Part shown: positions 16,700 to 24,265 of the stretch, piece after piece
Position numbering within the stretch: position 1 is the first letter of the stretch
Layout: every line of letters starts with the position of its first letter
DNA from: CAVZLD01 sp964522605
GTDB taxonomy: Bacteria > Planctomycetota > Planctomycetia > Pirellulales > Pirellulaceae
Assembly (NCBI GenBank): GCA_964522605.1
Contig: CAZFWV010000032.1
Span: forward strand, 1 to 36,457
DNA: 36,457 bases
Direction of reading: 5' to 3'
Position numbers and translations under genes: made by a program
Notes under the pieces: generated by a model
Database searches by the model: none
Told to the model about the DNA's origin: nothing
The model's input: only the letters and a program-made list of their open reading frames with translations

Positions 16700-17071
16700 G
16701 GAAGCAATCCTCTTCTGTGATCTAAATGTGGGTTGGTAGCTCTGTTCTCAACTTCCCCAGAACCTCAGGGAATTGTTGCTTATGGAACACCGCCAACCAG
16801 CACAAAACGACAACACACCCAACGCAATACTGCTACCGGATGTGGTACGGTCGGCAACATCCGACAAAACCAAAACCATCCTACTCCTCCTAGCTTCCCC
16901 ACGCAACCAGCTCGGTTGCTCGATGACAGAACCGCGCCCGCCAGCGGGGGTCCGAAGCCGCGTTTCCAGAGGCGCGTCGATCTCACGGACGCATACCCCT
17001 CTGCAGGGGATTCCGCCTCGTAGCCGAATTCGTGAGAATTCGGATCGCATTGAAGACGACCGTCCCACCGT
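16700..17071. other. Gene-free intergenic region with a solo palindromic half-element
   Basis: Lies between two minus-strand genes; it should carry the promoter of the SHD1 gene and the 3' end of the coiled-coil gene. No coding sequence is supported. A small hairpin CCCCT-CTGC-AGGGG lies near 16997-17010, and the half-element at 17020-17043 is listed separately; either could end transcription of the coiled-coil gene. Confidence 0.5.
17020..17043. repeat. Solo half of the GTGA-hairpin palindromic element
   Basis: GTAG followed by CCGAATTCGTGAGAATTCGG, identical to the left hairpin of the full copies at 24042-24157, 30172-30287 and 32389-32648. No matching TCAC-looped right half follows. It sits 29 nt beyond the stop codon of the coiled-coil gene. 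Confidence 0.8.
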
Positions 17072-18727
17072 TTACTTGGAGCCGGAACCTTCTCGGAAGG
17101 CATCGAAGTACTGGCGGGTGAGTTCCCGTTGGGGTTTCGGCAGCCTTTGTCCGGTCAGCGGATCATCGTCGAGTGTCCTAGTGGCCTCGATCTCGGTCTT
17201 AATTTCTTCCAGGGCCTGCCCGGCTTTGTTCGGACCGGAAGCGATTCCCGAGACGACGGCCTTTCCGCGGCCGGGTTTGGAACGCACTTGCGAGTCATAA
17301 GTTCCGGTATCCGTTTCTTCTTCGGGGCGATCTCCTTCGCCTTGTCCTTCGCCCAGTCCCATTCCTCCGCGACGATCGCTCCGACCGGAGCCAAAACCGC
17401 AGGACTGTCACCCCATGCCACTACAATGCGGGCAGGACATGGCATCTCGAGCATCGGCGAATTCGTTTAACGTTTGTTCCAGCATCTCCAACTCGTCCAG
17501 TTCCTGTGCCCACTGTTCTAATCCGTCGGCCAGGTCCGACAGTTGTTCGGCGGCACCCTGGGCCTGCCCGTTTTGCAAGCATTCGGAGCATTGACTTAGC
17601 TTCTGCGCCATTTGGTTCAATCGTTCCATCTGTTCATTTTGACGCATGAGCTGGTCGAGTTGTCGTTGCAGTTTCCCGGCTGCTTCTCGATCGTTTTGGC
17701 TGAGCTTCTGTTGAATCTGCTCCTCCAGGTCGCGTTTTGCTTGCGCATGGGCTTCGGACAATTGCTGCAACTTATTCCGCATTTGATCCAACTGCTGCTG
17801 CAACTGTTCCTTTTCTTCCTGGCTCAGCTCATTTTTCCGGATCTGTTCCTCTAGTTTCTTGACTTCCGACAACGCGGCGCGGAAGTCGCCATCTTTGATC
17901 GCTTGAGCCATCCGATCGGCGGGACCTTGAGTGAGATCTTTCAGTTGGTTGAGTTGCTTACGTACATCGTCTCGGCTTCCGAGCTGTTCTTGACGATCCT
18001 TGATTTCCTTGACCAAGTCGTTCAGCTTCACCATTGCGGTCTGCCGGTCAACGTCTTCTCGTTTTTCGAGTTGCTCCATGCCCTGTTCGATTTTCTTGAA
18101 CAGTTCGCCAGCATCCTCGAGTCCGCGTTCGACGGCCGATTGTCGCTGTTGTTCGATTCGCTTCTTCAGAGTTTGTGTCGAGTTCTTCACACGTTTCTTG
18201 GCCGAAACGGTGGCAGCTTGCGCAGTCGCTTGGGGATCTGGCTGCGCGTCGGAAAGGAGTGTCAGCCCAAAGACCACTGCGGCGGCAGCAAAGGGGAGCC
18301 AGGCCCAACGCCCGGCGGAGATCTGGAAGCGTTCGGATACGTCGACCTGCCCGATGCGACGGGTTGCGTCCTCCAGCAGAGCTTGTCCGGCGGGTGACTC
18401 CAATTGATGCTCGTCGAGTGCCAGGCAACTGGAGACGCGCTCTTTGAGGCCGAATCGGCGATCGATTTCGACGGCCGCATCGAGCCTGCGGCGGCGATTC
18501 ACCCACGTTAGCAGACCGGCCGCGAGTAAGCCGGCCAGCAGTCCCCCACCAATCCAACTCCACATCCAGGTGCGGCCATCCACGCCGAGGGGCCAGATCT
18601 TGCGGGCGGCGATCCCGACGGCGGCCAGAAGGAGGGCACCGAAAAGGCTCCACATCAGCGCCGAAAGGCCCTGTTGCAGCATCAAACGACGCTGGGCCTG
18701 CCGTACCTGTCGCTGCAGATCGTCCAT
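17072..18727 (-). CDS. Membrane-anchored coiled-coil protein with in-frame UGA: candidate selenoprotein (or nonsense-interrupted)
   Basis: Annotated as one frame of 551 codons interrupted by TGA at codon 440 (17408-17410). ATG 18727 follows GAGGA by 8 nt. Residues 1-165 hold three hydrophobic segments (about 20-40, 50-70, 140-160); residues 170-405 are long Gln/Glu/Lys-rich coiled coil. Then comes CPHCSGMG-[TGA]-QSCGFGSG. In the same frame, with no other stop, follow 111 residues: a Gly-rich stretch, DRPEEETDTGTYDSQVR, KPGRGKAVVSG, and LPKPQRELTRQYFDAFREG. This tail looks like an ordinary planctomycete C-terminus, so the TGA splits a formerly or still continuous gene. Termination would give 439 residues lacking the tail. 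Sec440 would form a UxxC pair beside CxxC. A SECIS-like hairpin directly follows. Function is unknown; alternatives are a recent Cys-to-stop mutation or a read error. Confidence 0.7.
17354..17407 (-). promoter_or_regulatory. SECIS-like hairpin directly downstream of in-frame UGA
   Basis: Numbering the mRNA from the U of UGA as 1, CAGUCC (4-9) pairs with GGACUG (52-57), GCGGU (11-15) with GUCGC (38-42, two wobbles), and GCUCC (20-24) with GGAGC (29-33), leaving apical loop GGUC (25-28; plus-strand 17383-17386). Unpaired U16-U18 lie just 5' of the upper stem. Known bacterial SECIS elements have an apical loop with a G in the first two positions, 16-37 nt after the UGA; E. coli fdhF shows GGUC in its loop and a bulged U. 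Here the spacing is 21 nt. SelB binding is inferred only. Confidence 0.5.
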
Positions 18728-18849
18728 CTCCACGTTCCTCTTTTTTCGGCGGAAGCTACTCGCCCTTGGGGCCGGGGCTATTATACCCCGTAGGAACCGC
18801 ATCGAACATCGAAACGGCTCTCGCTTCCAGCAGTCTCCGAGAAGACTTG

Positions 18850-19290
18850 ATGACCGAACAAACAGAAACTGCGATGATCTTGCCCACTCCGGAGCAGCGG
18901 CCGGAAGCCGACATTGTGATTTACGACGGCCAATGCAGTTTCTGTCGGGGGCAAGTCGAGCGGTTCGCTCGTTGGGATCGAGCGGGACGACTCGCGTTTC
19001 TCTCCCTTCACGACCCGCACGTCTACGAACGATTTCCCAGTTTGGACCGCGACGAGCTGATGCGGCACATGGTCGTGATGGACCGAAACGGAAAGAAGCA
19101 CGCCGGTGCCGCGGCGATTCGTTATTTGAGTCGCCATCTGCCTCGTCTGTGGCCGCTGGCGCCTCTCCTGCATCTGCCCGGGACTCTGCCGTTGTGGCAA
19201 TGGTGCTACGGGTTCGTCGCCCGGCAACGATATCGTCTGGGTGGAAAGCACGAATGCACAGACGAAAGCTGTCATGTGCATCTGCGGTGA
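18850..19290 (+). CDS. DCC-family thiol-disulfide oxidoreductase-like protein (DUF393)
   Basis: A 146-aa protein of the DUF393/DCC family, named for the DxxCxxC motif near the N-terminus. The motif is IYDGQCSFCRG (24-34), with Cys29 and Cys32 in a CxxC arrangement in a thioredoxin-like position; the family is assumed to be redox active, though substrates are generally unknown. The ATG at 18850 follows GAGAAG. The segment MVVMDRNGKKHAGAAAIRYL (74-93) is also typical: these proteins usually have a GxxxxG-A-AI stretch here. The C-terminus has two further Cys and two His (HECTDESCHVH). It is divergent from the coiled-coil/UGA gene over 122 nt and convergent with purQ, with a single base between the stop codons. 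The head-to-head position beside a Cys/Sec-motif protein may be meaningful but is not proof of a link. Confidence 0.85.
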   Translation: MTEQTETAMILPTPEQRPEADIVIYDGQCSFCRGQVERFARWDRAGRLAFLSLHDPHVYERFPSLDRDELMRHMVVMDRNGKKHAGAAAIRYLSRHLPRLWPLAPLLHLPGTLPLWQWCYGFVARQRYRLGGKHECTDESCHVHLR

Positions 19291-19291
19291 C

Positions 19292-20083
19292 TTAGCCAAA
19301 GAACTCCACGGCGTTGCGAAACAGTTGCAGCCCTTGTCCTTCACATGCCGCGGGCAGGCGTGTCCAATGAGGATGCTGCGTCGGATCGATGAACCGCTCG
19401 GGATGGGGCATCAGTCCGAAGACTCGTCCACTCGAATCACAGACGCCGGCGACGTTCGCCTGGGAACCATTGGGGTTGAAAGGAAACGGCAGCGTCTTCG
19501 ACGAGATATCCGGCGACGGGGGAGGATAGCCATAGCGGAGTACGAGTTGGCCGGCATCATCGAGTTGACGCATCGTATCGGCATCGCGCGCCACGAACTT
19601 GCCTTCCGCATGGGCGATCGGCAGGTACAGACTTTCCAGGCCGCGGAGCAATACGCAGCGAGTCCCATCCACGCGCAGATGAACCCAGCGATCTTCGTAT
19701 CGTCCTGAGTCGTTCCAGGTCAGGGTTGCCGGTGCGCTGCCTTGAGGATCATCTGTCAGCAACAAGCCGGATTTCAGCAGAACCTGGAAACCGTTGCAGA
19801 TGCCAAGGACGATCTTCCCTTCGTCACGAAATCGCGTGACCGCATCAACCAGGTGATGTCGGATTTGGCCGGCGAATATGCGACCGGCAGCGACGTCATC
19901 GCCGTAGCTGAAACCACCGGGGATGCAGAGGATCTGATATTGCTGTGCAACCGCGGGTGATTCCAACAACCGGTTCACGTGGACGATGTCTGCTCGGGCG
20001 CCCGCTTGTTCAAAGGCGTAGGCCGTTTCCTGATCGCAGTTCGTACCCGGGGCTCGCACAATTACTACACGTACAGCCGCCAT
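19292..20083 (-). CDS. purQ: Phosphoribosylformylglycinamidine synthase subunit PurQ (glutaminase)
   Basis: Class I glutamine amidotransferase that supplies ammonia to PurL for making formylglycinamidine ribonucleotide in step four of purine synthesis; cytoplasmic. The 263-residue product begins MAAVRVVIVRAPGTNCDQET, matching the PurQ N-terminus. The nucleophile is Cys96 in VLGICNGFQ, the oxyanion strand is PGGFSYGDD (55-63), and the His-Glu pair is in GLMPHPER near the C-terminus. The length is somewhat above the short Bacillus-type PurQ, with an insertion including RYGYPPPSPDISSK. The ATG at 20083 has AAGGAG only about 13 nt upstream, so the start is moderately sure. It lies 19 nt after purL in the same operon, tyrA-purL-purQ. 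Confidence 0.95.
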   Translation of the reverse strand: MAAVRVVIVRAPGTNCDQETAYAFEQAGARADIVHVNRLLESPAVAQQYQILCIPGGFSYGDDVAAGRIFAGQIRHHLVDAVTRFRDEGKIVLGICNGFQVLLKSGLLLTDDPQGSAPATLTWNDSGRYEDRWVHLRVDGTRCVLLRGLESLYLPIAHAEGKFVARDADTMRQLDDAGQLVLRYGYPPPSPDISSKTLPFPFNPNGSQANVAGVCDSSGRVFGLMPHPERFIDPTQHPHWTRLPAACEGQGLQLFRNAVEFFG

Positions 20084-20102
20084 GATCGTCTTGCTTCTCC
20101 TT

Positions 20103-23030
20103 CTACGACCACCGCAAGGGTGACTGCCAGGCGTCAACCAATTCATCCACCGTTGCGGAGACGACGGTGATTCCCGCATGTCGAATCGTCAGTCGATCAC
20201 CGCCCGTGACTTGACCAATCGCGGCGCACGGGACGCCTTTCATCAGTTTCTCGAACCGTCCGCATGCATCTTCGGGAATCTCGCACAGAAAGCGCGAATT
20301 CGACTCGGACAGCAGCAGTGCCAAGCGGACCGTCGAGGGCGAATCGATTTGGTGAGGTGCGGCGTCGATCTCCAGTTCGGCTCCGCAGCGCGCCGCCAAC
20401 ACCATCTCTGCCGCGGCGACGACCAGACCACCTTCACTGAGGTCATGGCAGGCGCGGACGAATCCCTGCTGAATTGCCTGATGCAAAGCGGCGAACGTTT
20501 TTCGCGCCGCAGCAGTATCGACGATGGGTACCTGACCACCCTGCAGATCGTGAATCAAGCTGTAATGGGATCCGCCAAGTTCGTTTCGCGTGAGGCCGAC
20601 CAGGTAGAGATGATTGCCCGGCTGTTTGAGATCCATGGTGACGCAGCGGGAAACGTCATCGACCTGCCCCAGGGCACTGATCAATAACGAAGGCGGAATG
20701 CTGATGGTCTGCTTTTGTCCGTTGGAGTCCACAAAACTGAATTCGTTGTTCAGGCTGTCTTTGCCGCTGATGAACGGTGTCTGCAGGGCGACGGCGACGT
20801 CATAGCAGGCAAGGGCGGCTCGAACGAGGGAGCCGAGTGTTTCTGGACGGTCCGTATAACCCCAGCAGAAATTATCCAGGATCGCGATCCGACTTGGATC
20901 CGCTCCGACCGCCACCGCGTTTCGCACCGCTTCGTCGATCGCCGACGCGGCCATGTGATAAGTATCGAAGTCGCCATAGCGTGGGTTCATGCCGCAACTG
21001 ACGACCAGGCCACGGCGAGAATTGAGCACGGGCCGCAGCACCGCGGCATCGCTGGGACCATCGTTCTTGGGACCAACCAGCGGTTTGACAACACTGCCGC
21101 CTTGCACCTCGTGATCGTATTGCCGGATCACCCACTCCTTGCTCGCAACATTCAGGCTGCGGAGGATCTGGAGCAGATCGGCCGTGAAGTCGTCCGCTGT
21201 CGACGGTGCCGGAGTGAGTTCGCTGACGGTTGGCGCCTCATAGGCTGCCTGCCGAATGACGGGCGGCCGTCCATCGTGGAGGAATTCCATCGCGAGGTCG
21301 GCAACCCCTTGATCGTGATACTTCAACTGGAGTCGGCCGGTGGGAACGAACCGGCCGATGATCGTGGCCTCCACATTTTCTGACTCGCACAGGGAGCGGA
21401 ATGCGTCCCAGTTCTCCGGGGGCACGGCCAGCACCATGCGTTCCTGCGCTTCGGAGATCCAGATCTCGGTATAGGTCAAGCCTTCGTACTTGACGGGAGC
21501 CCGATCAAGCCACACTTCGGCTCCGATCTTCTCGCCCATCTCTCCGACGGCGCTGGAAAAGCCGCCTGCACCACAGTCGGTGACGGCGTTGTATAGACCG
21601 CGGTCGCGCGCCGCCAACAAAACATCTTGGACCATCTTCTCGGTAATCGCGTTTCCGATCTGAACCGCTCCCCCGGAAATCGATTCGCTTTCGCTGGTCA
21701 ATTCCGCGGAGCTGAACGTCGCGCCGTGGATCCCATCGCGACCCGTCCGTCCACCGATGACGACAATGTGATCGCCTGCGCGAGGCTGCTTGTGCGACTT
21801 GTCGATCGGCAACAGACCGACGTTGCCGCAGTAGACCAGCGGGTTGCCCAGGTACCGCGGATCGAAATAGATCGCCCCATTGACGGTGGGGATTCCCATC
21901 CGATTGCCATAATCTCGCACGCCCGCCACGACGCCCTTCATGACCCGCCGCGGATGCTGTACGCCCGGATGCAATTGTTCCAGGGGCGTGTCCGGTGGTG
22001 CGAAACAGAAAACGTCCGTGTTGCAGACGGGTTTTGCGCCCAACCCGGTTCCGAGCGGATCGCGGATCACGCCACCAATTCCCGTGTTGGCTCCGCCGTA
22101 CGGCTCCAGGGCAGAAGGGTGGTTATGCGTTTCGACTTTAAAGACAACGTTGTACTGGTCATCGAATCGAACGACGCCCGCGTTGTCCTGGAAAACACTC
22201 ACGCACCAATCCTGATCCCCCAGTTGTCGACGGATCTCGGTCGTGGCGGCAAAGATCGTCTCCTTCAGCATATTCTGAAAGGTGCGCGTGCCGTTCTCAT
22301 CTTGATACTCGATCCGCCCCGCCAGCGTCTTGTGGCTACAGTGTTCGCTCCAGGTCTGAGCGATGGTTTCCAGTTCTGCATCGGTCGGATCCCGTCCCAA
22401 ATCACGGAAGTGTTGCTGGATCGTCTGCATTTCGATCAGCGTCAGGTAGAGCTGTCCATTGCGACTGAGCTCCAGCAGTCCGTCGTCGGACAATTCGCGT
22501 AGTGGAATGGTGACGAGTCGGAAGTCGTATGCGGAACCGACATGCAGGCGATCGAGTTGCAGTGGACCGTGGATCACCTGCTCGATCGAATCGTTCGCCA
22601 GGATCTTGTTACACAGTTGCTCGAGTTGCCCGTCGGAGATCGGGTGAATCCAGTATTTCTTGAACGTGCGCACTTCATCGACGTTCACCTTGTAGTCGCG
22701 AATCGCCTGTTGCGCACTCAAGGCCACCGGATCCATAACACCGGGCTTGAGTAAGACGTGCACGAGCCGCCAGTCTGCCTGAGTGGGTACGGACAAGGTC
22801 GCGTGACCCACGGGTGCGACGATCGTCTCTTCGACCAAGGGATCGGCCAGCAATTGTTGAGCCAGCATGCGCGCCTGCGGCTCATCGAGTGGCCCTTCCA
22901 ATAGATACCCGCGCGAGGCGCGAAGGGCTAATTCGCGCGCGATTCCCAGGTCGGCCGCGTCGGCGGCGATCCGGGCGGCGTCCAAGTCCGGTTGTCCTTC
23001 GGCCGGATGAATCTCAATCTGCCAGAGCAT
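20103..23030 (-). CDS. purL: Phosphoribosylformylglycinamidine synthase PurL with fused PurS-like N-terminus
   Basis: Synthetase subunit that uses ATP and PurQ-derived ammonia to convert FGAR to FGAM. ATG 23030 starts MLWQIEIHPAEGQ, after AGGAAAG; it overlaps the end of tyrA by 17 nt. The 975-residue product has two small ferredoxin-like segments first (about 1-75, and 78-155 with VHVLLKPGVMDP), equivalent to PurS, which many bacteria encode separately. The catalytic part follows: TWSEHCSHKT, VETHNHPSALEPYGGANTG (ATP/Mg site), GGRTGRDGIHGAT and later CHDLSEGGL. It is thus a fused PurSL of the kind found in several phyla, explaining why no separate purS is seen. purQ follows 19 nt downstream, giving the complete enzyme. 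Confidence 0.95.
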   Translation of the reverse strand: MLWQIEIHPAEGQPDLDAARIAADAADLGIARELALRASRGYLLEGPLDEPQARMLAQQLLADPLVEETIVAPVGHATLSVPTQADWRLVHVLLKPGVMDPVALSAQQAIRDYKVNVDEVRTFKKYWIHPISDGQLEQLCNKILANDSIEQVIHGPLQLDRLHVGSAYDFRLVTIPLRELSDDGLLELSRNGQLYLTLIEMQTIQQHFRDLGRDPTDAELETIAQTWSEHCSHKTLAGRIEYQDENGTRTFQNMLKETIFAATTEIRRQLGDQDWCVSVFQDNAGVVRFDDQYNVVFKVETHNHPSALEPYGGANTGIGGVIRDPLGTGLGAKPVCNTDVFCFAPPDTPLEQLHPGVQHPRRVMKGVVAGVRDYGNRMGIPTVNGAIYFDPRYLGNPLVYCGNVGLLPIDKSHKQPRAGDHIVVIGGRTGRDGIHGATFSSAELTSESESISGGAVQIGNAITEKMVQDVLLAARDRGLYNAVTDCGAGGFSSAVGEMGEKIGAEVWLDRAPVKYEGLTYTEIWISEAQERMVLAVPPENWDAFRSLCESENVEATIIGRFVPTGRLQLKYHDQGVADLAMEFLHDGRPPVIRQAAYEAPTVSELTPAPSTADDFTADLLQILRSLNVASKEWVIRQYDHEVQGGSVVKPLVGPKNDGPSDAAVLRPVLNSRRGLVVSCGMNPRYGDFDTYHMAASAIDEAVRNAVAVGADPSRIAILDNFCWGYTDRPETLGSLVRAALACYDVAVALQTPFISGKDSLNNEFSFVDSNGQKQTISIPPSLLISALGQVDDVSRCVTMDLKQPGNHLYLVGLTRNELGGSHYSLIHDLQGGQVPIVDTAAARKTFAALHQAIQQGFVRACHDLSEGGLVVAAAEMVLAARCGAELEIDAAPHQIDSPSTVRLALLLSESNSRFLCEIPEDACGRFEKLMKGVPCAAIGQVTGGDRLTIRHAGITVVSATVDELVDAWQSPLRWS

Positions 23031-23919
23031 CACGTCGCTGCTTTCCTGCTGCGAGAAGTTGCACCACGGCCTGGCTGTCCTCTTGCTGCAAGGCCTCGGT
23101 GAAGGAATTGAGCACTTTCGCAAACTCATCCAGACAGTGCAAGACGCGGGGGCGGTTTTGGAAGAGGATTTGCCGCCACAGTTCGACGTCTCCTGATGCG
23201 ACCCGAGTCGTATCCAACCAGCCGGTTGCCGCCAGCGGCAAGTCATGTTCCGGCGTGACCGCAGCCGTCAGCGAGGCAATCACGTGCGGCAGGTGACTGA
23301 TCGCCGCGACGGCTCGATCGTGTTCGGCTGGAGTCATGGCCAGTACGGTCGCTCCCAGATCGCTCCACAACTCCTCAATTCTCTGACGGGCGTCGGGCGG
23401 AGTTTGATCCGTCGGCGTGATGACGACCGTTCGTCCCACGAGCAGTTGTCCGTCGGCGTGGTCGACCCCCGTCTTTTCACTGCCGGCCAACGGATGACTA
23501 CCGACAAACACGGCACGGTCCGCCGGCCACTGATCCCGCAATTGTTCAACAATCGACTGCTTCGTACTGCCCGCGTCGGTGATCAAGCTGGAGGCGGGGC
23601 AATGCGTAGCCACCTGGCGAGCAAACCCCGCAATCGTCTCGACAGGCGTGCACAGGATCGTCAGCTCTGCCTTCGCGACGCCCGATTCGAGCTGGGTGGC
23701 TACGTCATCGATGGCCCCCAGTTGACGGGCGCGAGCCAGGCGACTGGCGTTGCGTCCAATCCCAATGACGGTACGAGCCAGCGCGCGCTGTCGGAGAGCT
23801 AACCCGATCGATCCGCCGATCAGGCCAACCCCGACGATCGCCACTGTGTCCCACTTGGCTGGCACCCGTTCACGCCCTCTTTGGGCTCCCCGTTCTATCT
23901 GTCCATCCACGAGACGCAT
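23014..23919 (-). CDS. tyrA: Prephenate dehydrogenase
   Basis: NAD(P)-dependent oxidative decarboxylation of prephenate (or arogenate) in tyrosine synthesis. The Rossmann motif GVGLIGGSIG and typical TyrA segments are present: DAGSTKQSIVEQL, FVGSHPLAGSEKTGVDHA (nicotinamide/substrate side) and HDRAVAAISHLPHVIASLTA (the catalytic-site His of the H-x-H region). ATG 23919 gives 301 aa but has no clear ribosome-binding site; GTG 23865, preceded by AGAGGG and placing the Rossmann strand a few residues from the N-terminus, is a good alternative. Codons further upstream remain open only because they run into the palindromic element at 24042-24157. It overlaps purL by 17 nt, suggesting translational coupling. 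No ACT or chorismate mutase domain is fused. Confidence 0.9.
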   Translation of the reverse strand: MRLVDGQIERGAQRGRERVPAKWDTVAIVGVGLIGGSIGLALRQRALARTVIGIGRNASRLARARQLGAIDDVATQLESGVAKAELTILCTPVETIAGFARQVATHCPASSLITDAGSTKQSIVEQLRDQWPADRAVFVGSHPLAGSEKTGVDHADGQLLVGRTVVITPTDQTPPDARQRIEELWSDLGATVLAMTPAEHDRAVAAISHLPHVIASLTAAVTPEHDLPLAATGWLDTTRVASGDVELWRQILFQNRPRVLHCLDEFAKVLNSFTEALQQEDSQAVVQLLAAGKQRRDALAD

Positions 23920-24041
23920 TGAGTCCGTTCGCGGCGGACCGAGAATTTCCTCTACTGTAACGGCTTTGTCCCACCCGGGGCAGTACGGCACGGACCGGCA
24001 AATTCGCCGCGGAGACGCGAATGCCTGCGGTGGCGCTTTTC

Positions 24042-24157
24042 GAAGTTGCGCATTTCGACGGCACGTAGCCGAATTCGTGAGAATTCGGAGGGGTCTCGTA
24101 GGGGGAACCCATTCACGCAGCCCCCGAATTCTCACGAATTCGGCTACGTGCAACTTC
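24042..24157. repeat. Palindromic element, copy A (116-bp core)
   Basis: Outer GAAGTTGC (24042-24049) / GCAACTTC (24150-24157) enclose two hairpin units: CCGAATTCGTGAGAATTCGG (24069-24088) and its complement with a TCAC loop (24124-24143). Each unit is itself an 8-bp stem with a 4-nt loop. The left arm has an extra CATTTCGACGGC-like stretch absent on the right. Weaker similarity to copy B continues outward to about 24176 (GCGCTTCGGGTT). It lies in the spacer between the divergent tyrA and secretion F genes. Confidence 0.9.
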
Positions 24158-24265
24158 AATACCGGCGCTTCGGGTTAAGATGGAGGCCGATGCGTGGAAC
24201 CTCAAAACTGATGCTGCGGAACTCCGTCGAGATCAGACTTGCGTTCGAACACGCGGGAGTGATCG

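Noticed and set aside
17072..17362. A separate 96-aa gene starting at ATG 17362
   Set aside because: It is in the same frame as the upstream 439-codon part, the 15 codons between TGA and this ATG are also open and Cys/Gly-rich, and GGAGGA directly abuts the ATG with no spacing. One interrupted gene explains it better.
17155..17454. Frameshift explanation for the split coiled-coil gene
   Set aside because: The overlapping open stretch in another minus frame (MLEMPCPARIVVAWGD) does not resemble the protein; the two real parts are in frame with each other, so a stop codon and not a frameshift separates them.
23920..24159. N-terminal extension of tyrA to 24159
   Set aside because: The extra codons run through the palindromic element and have no family similarity; the Rossmann motif expects a start near 23919 or 23865.
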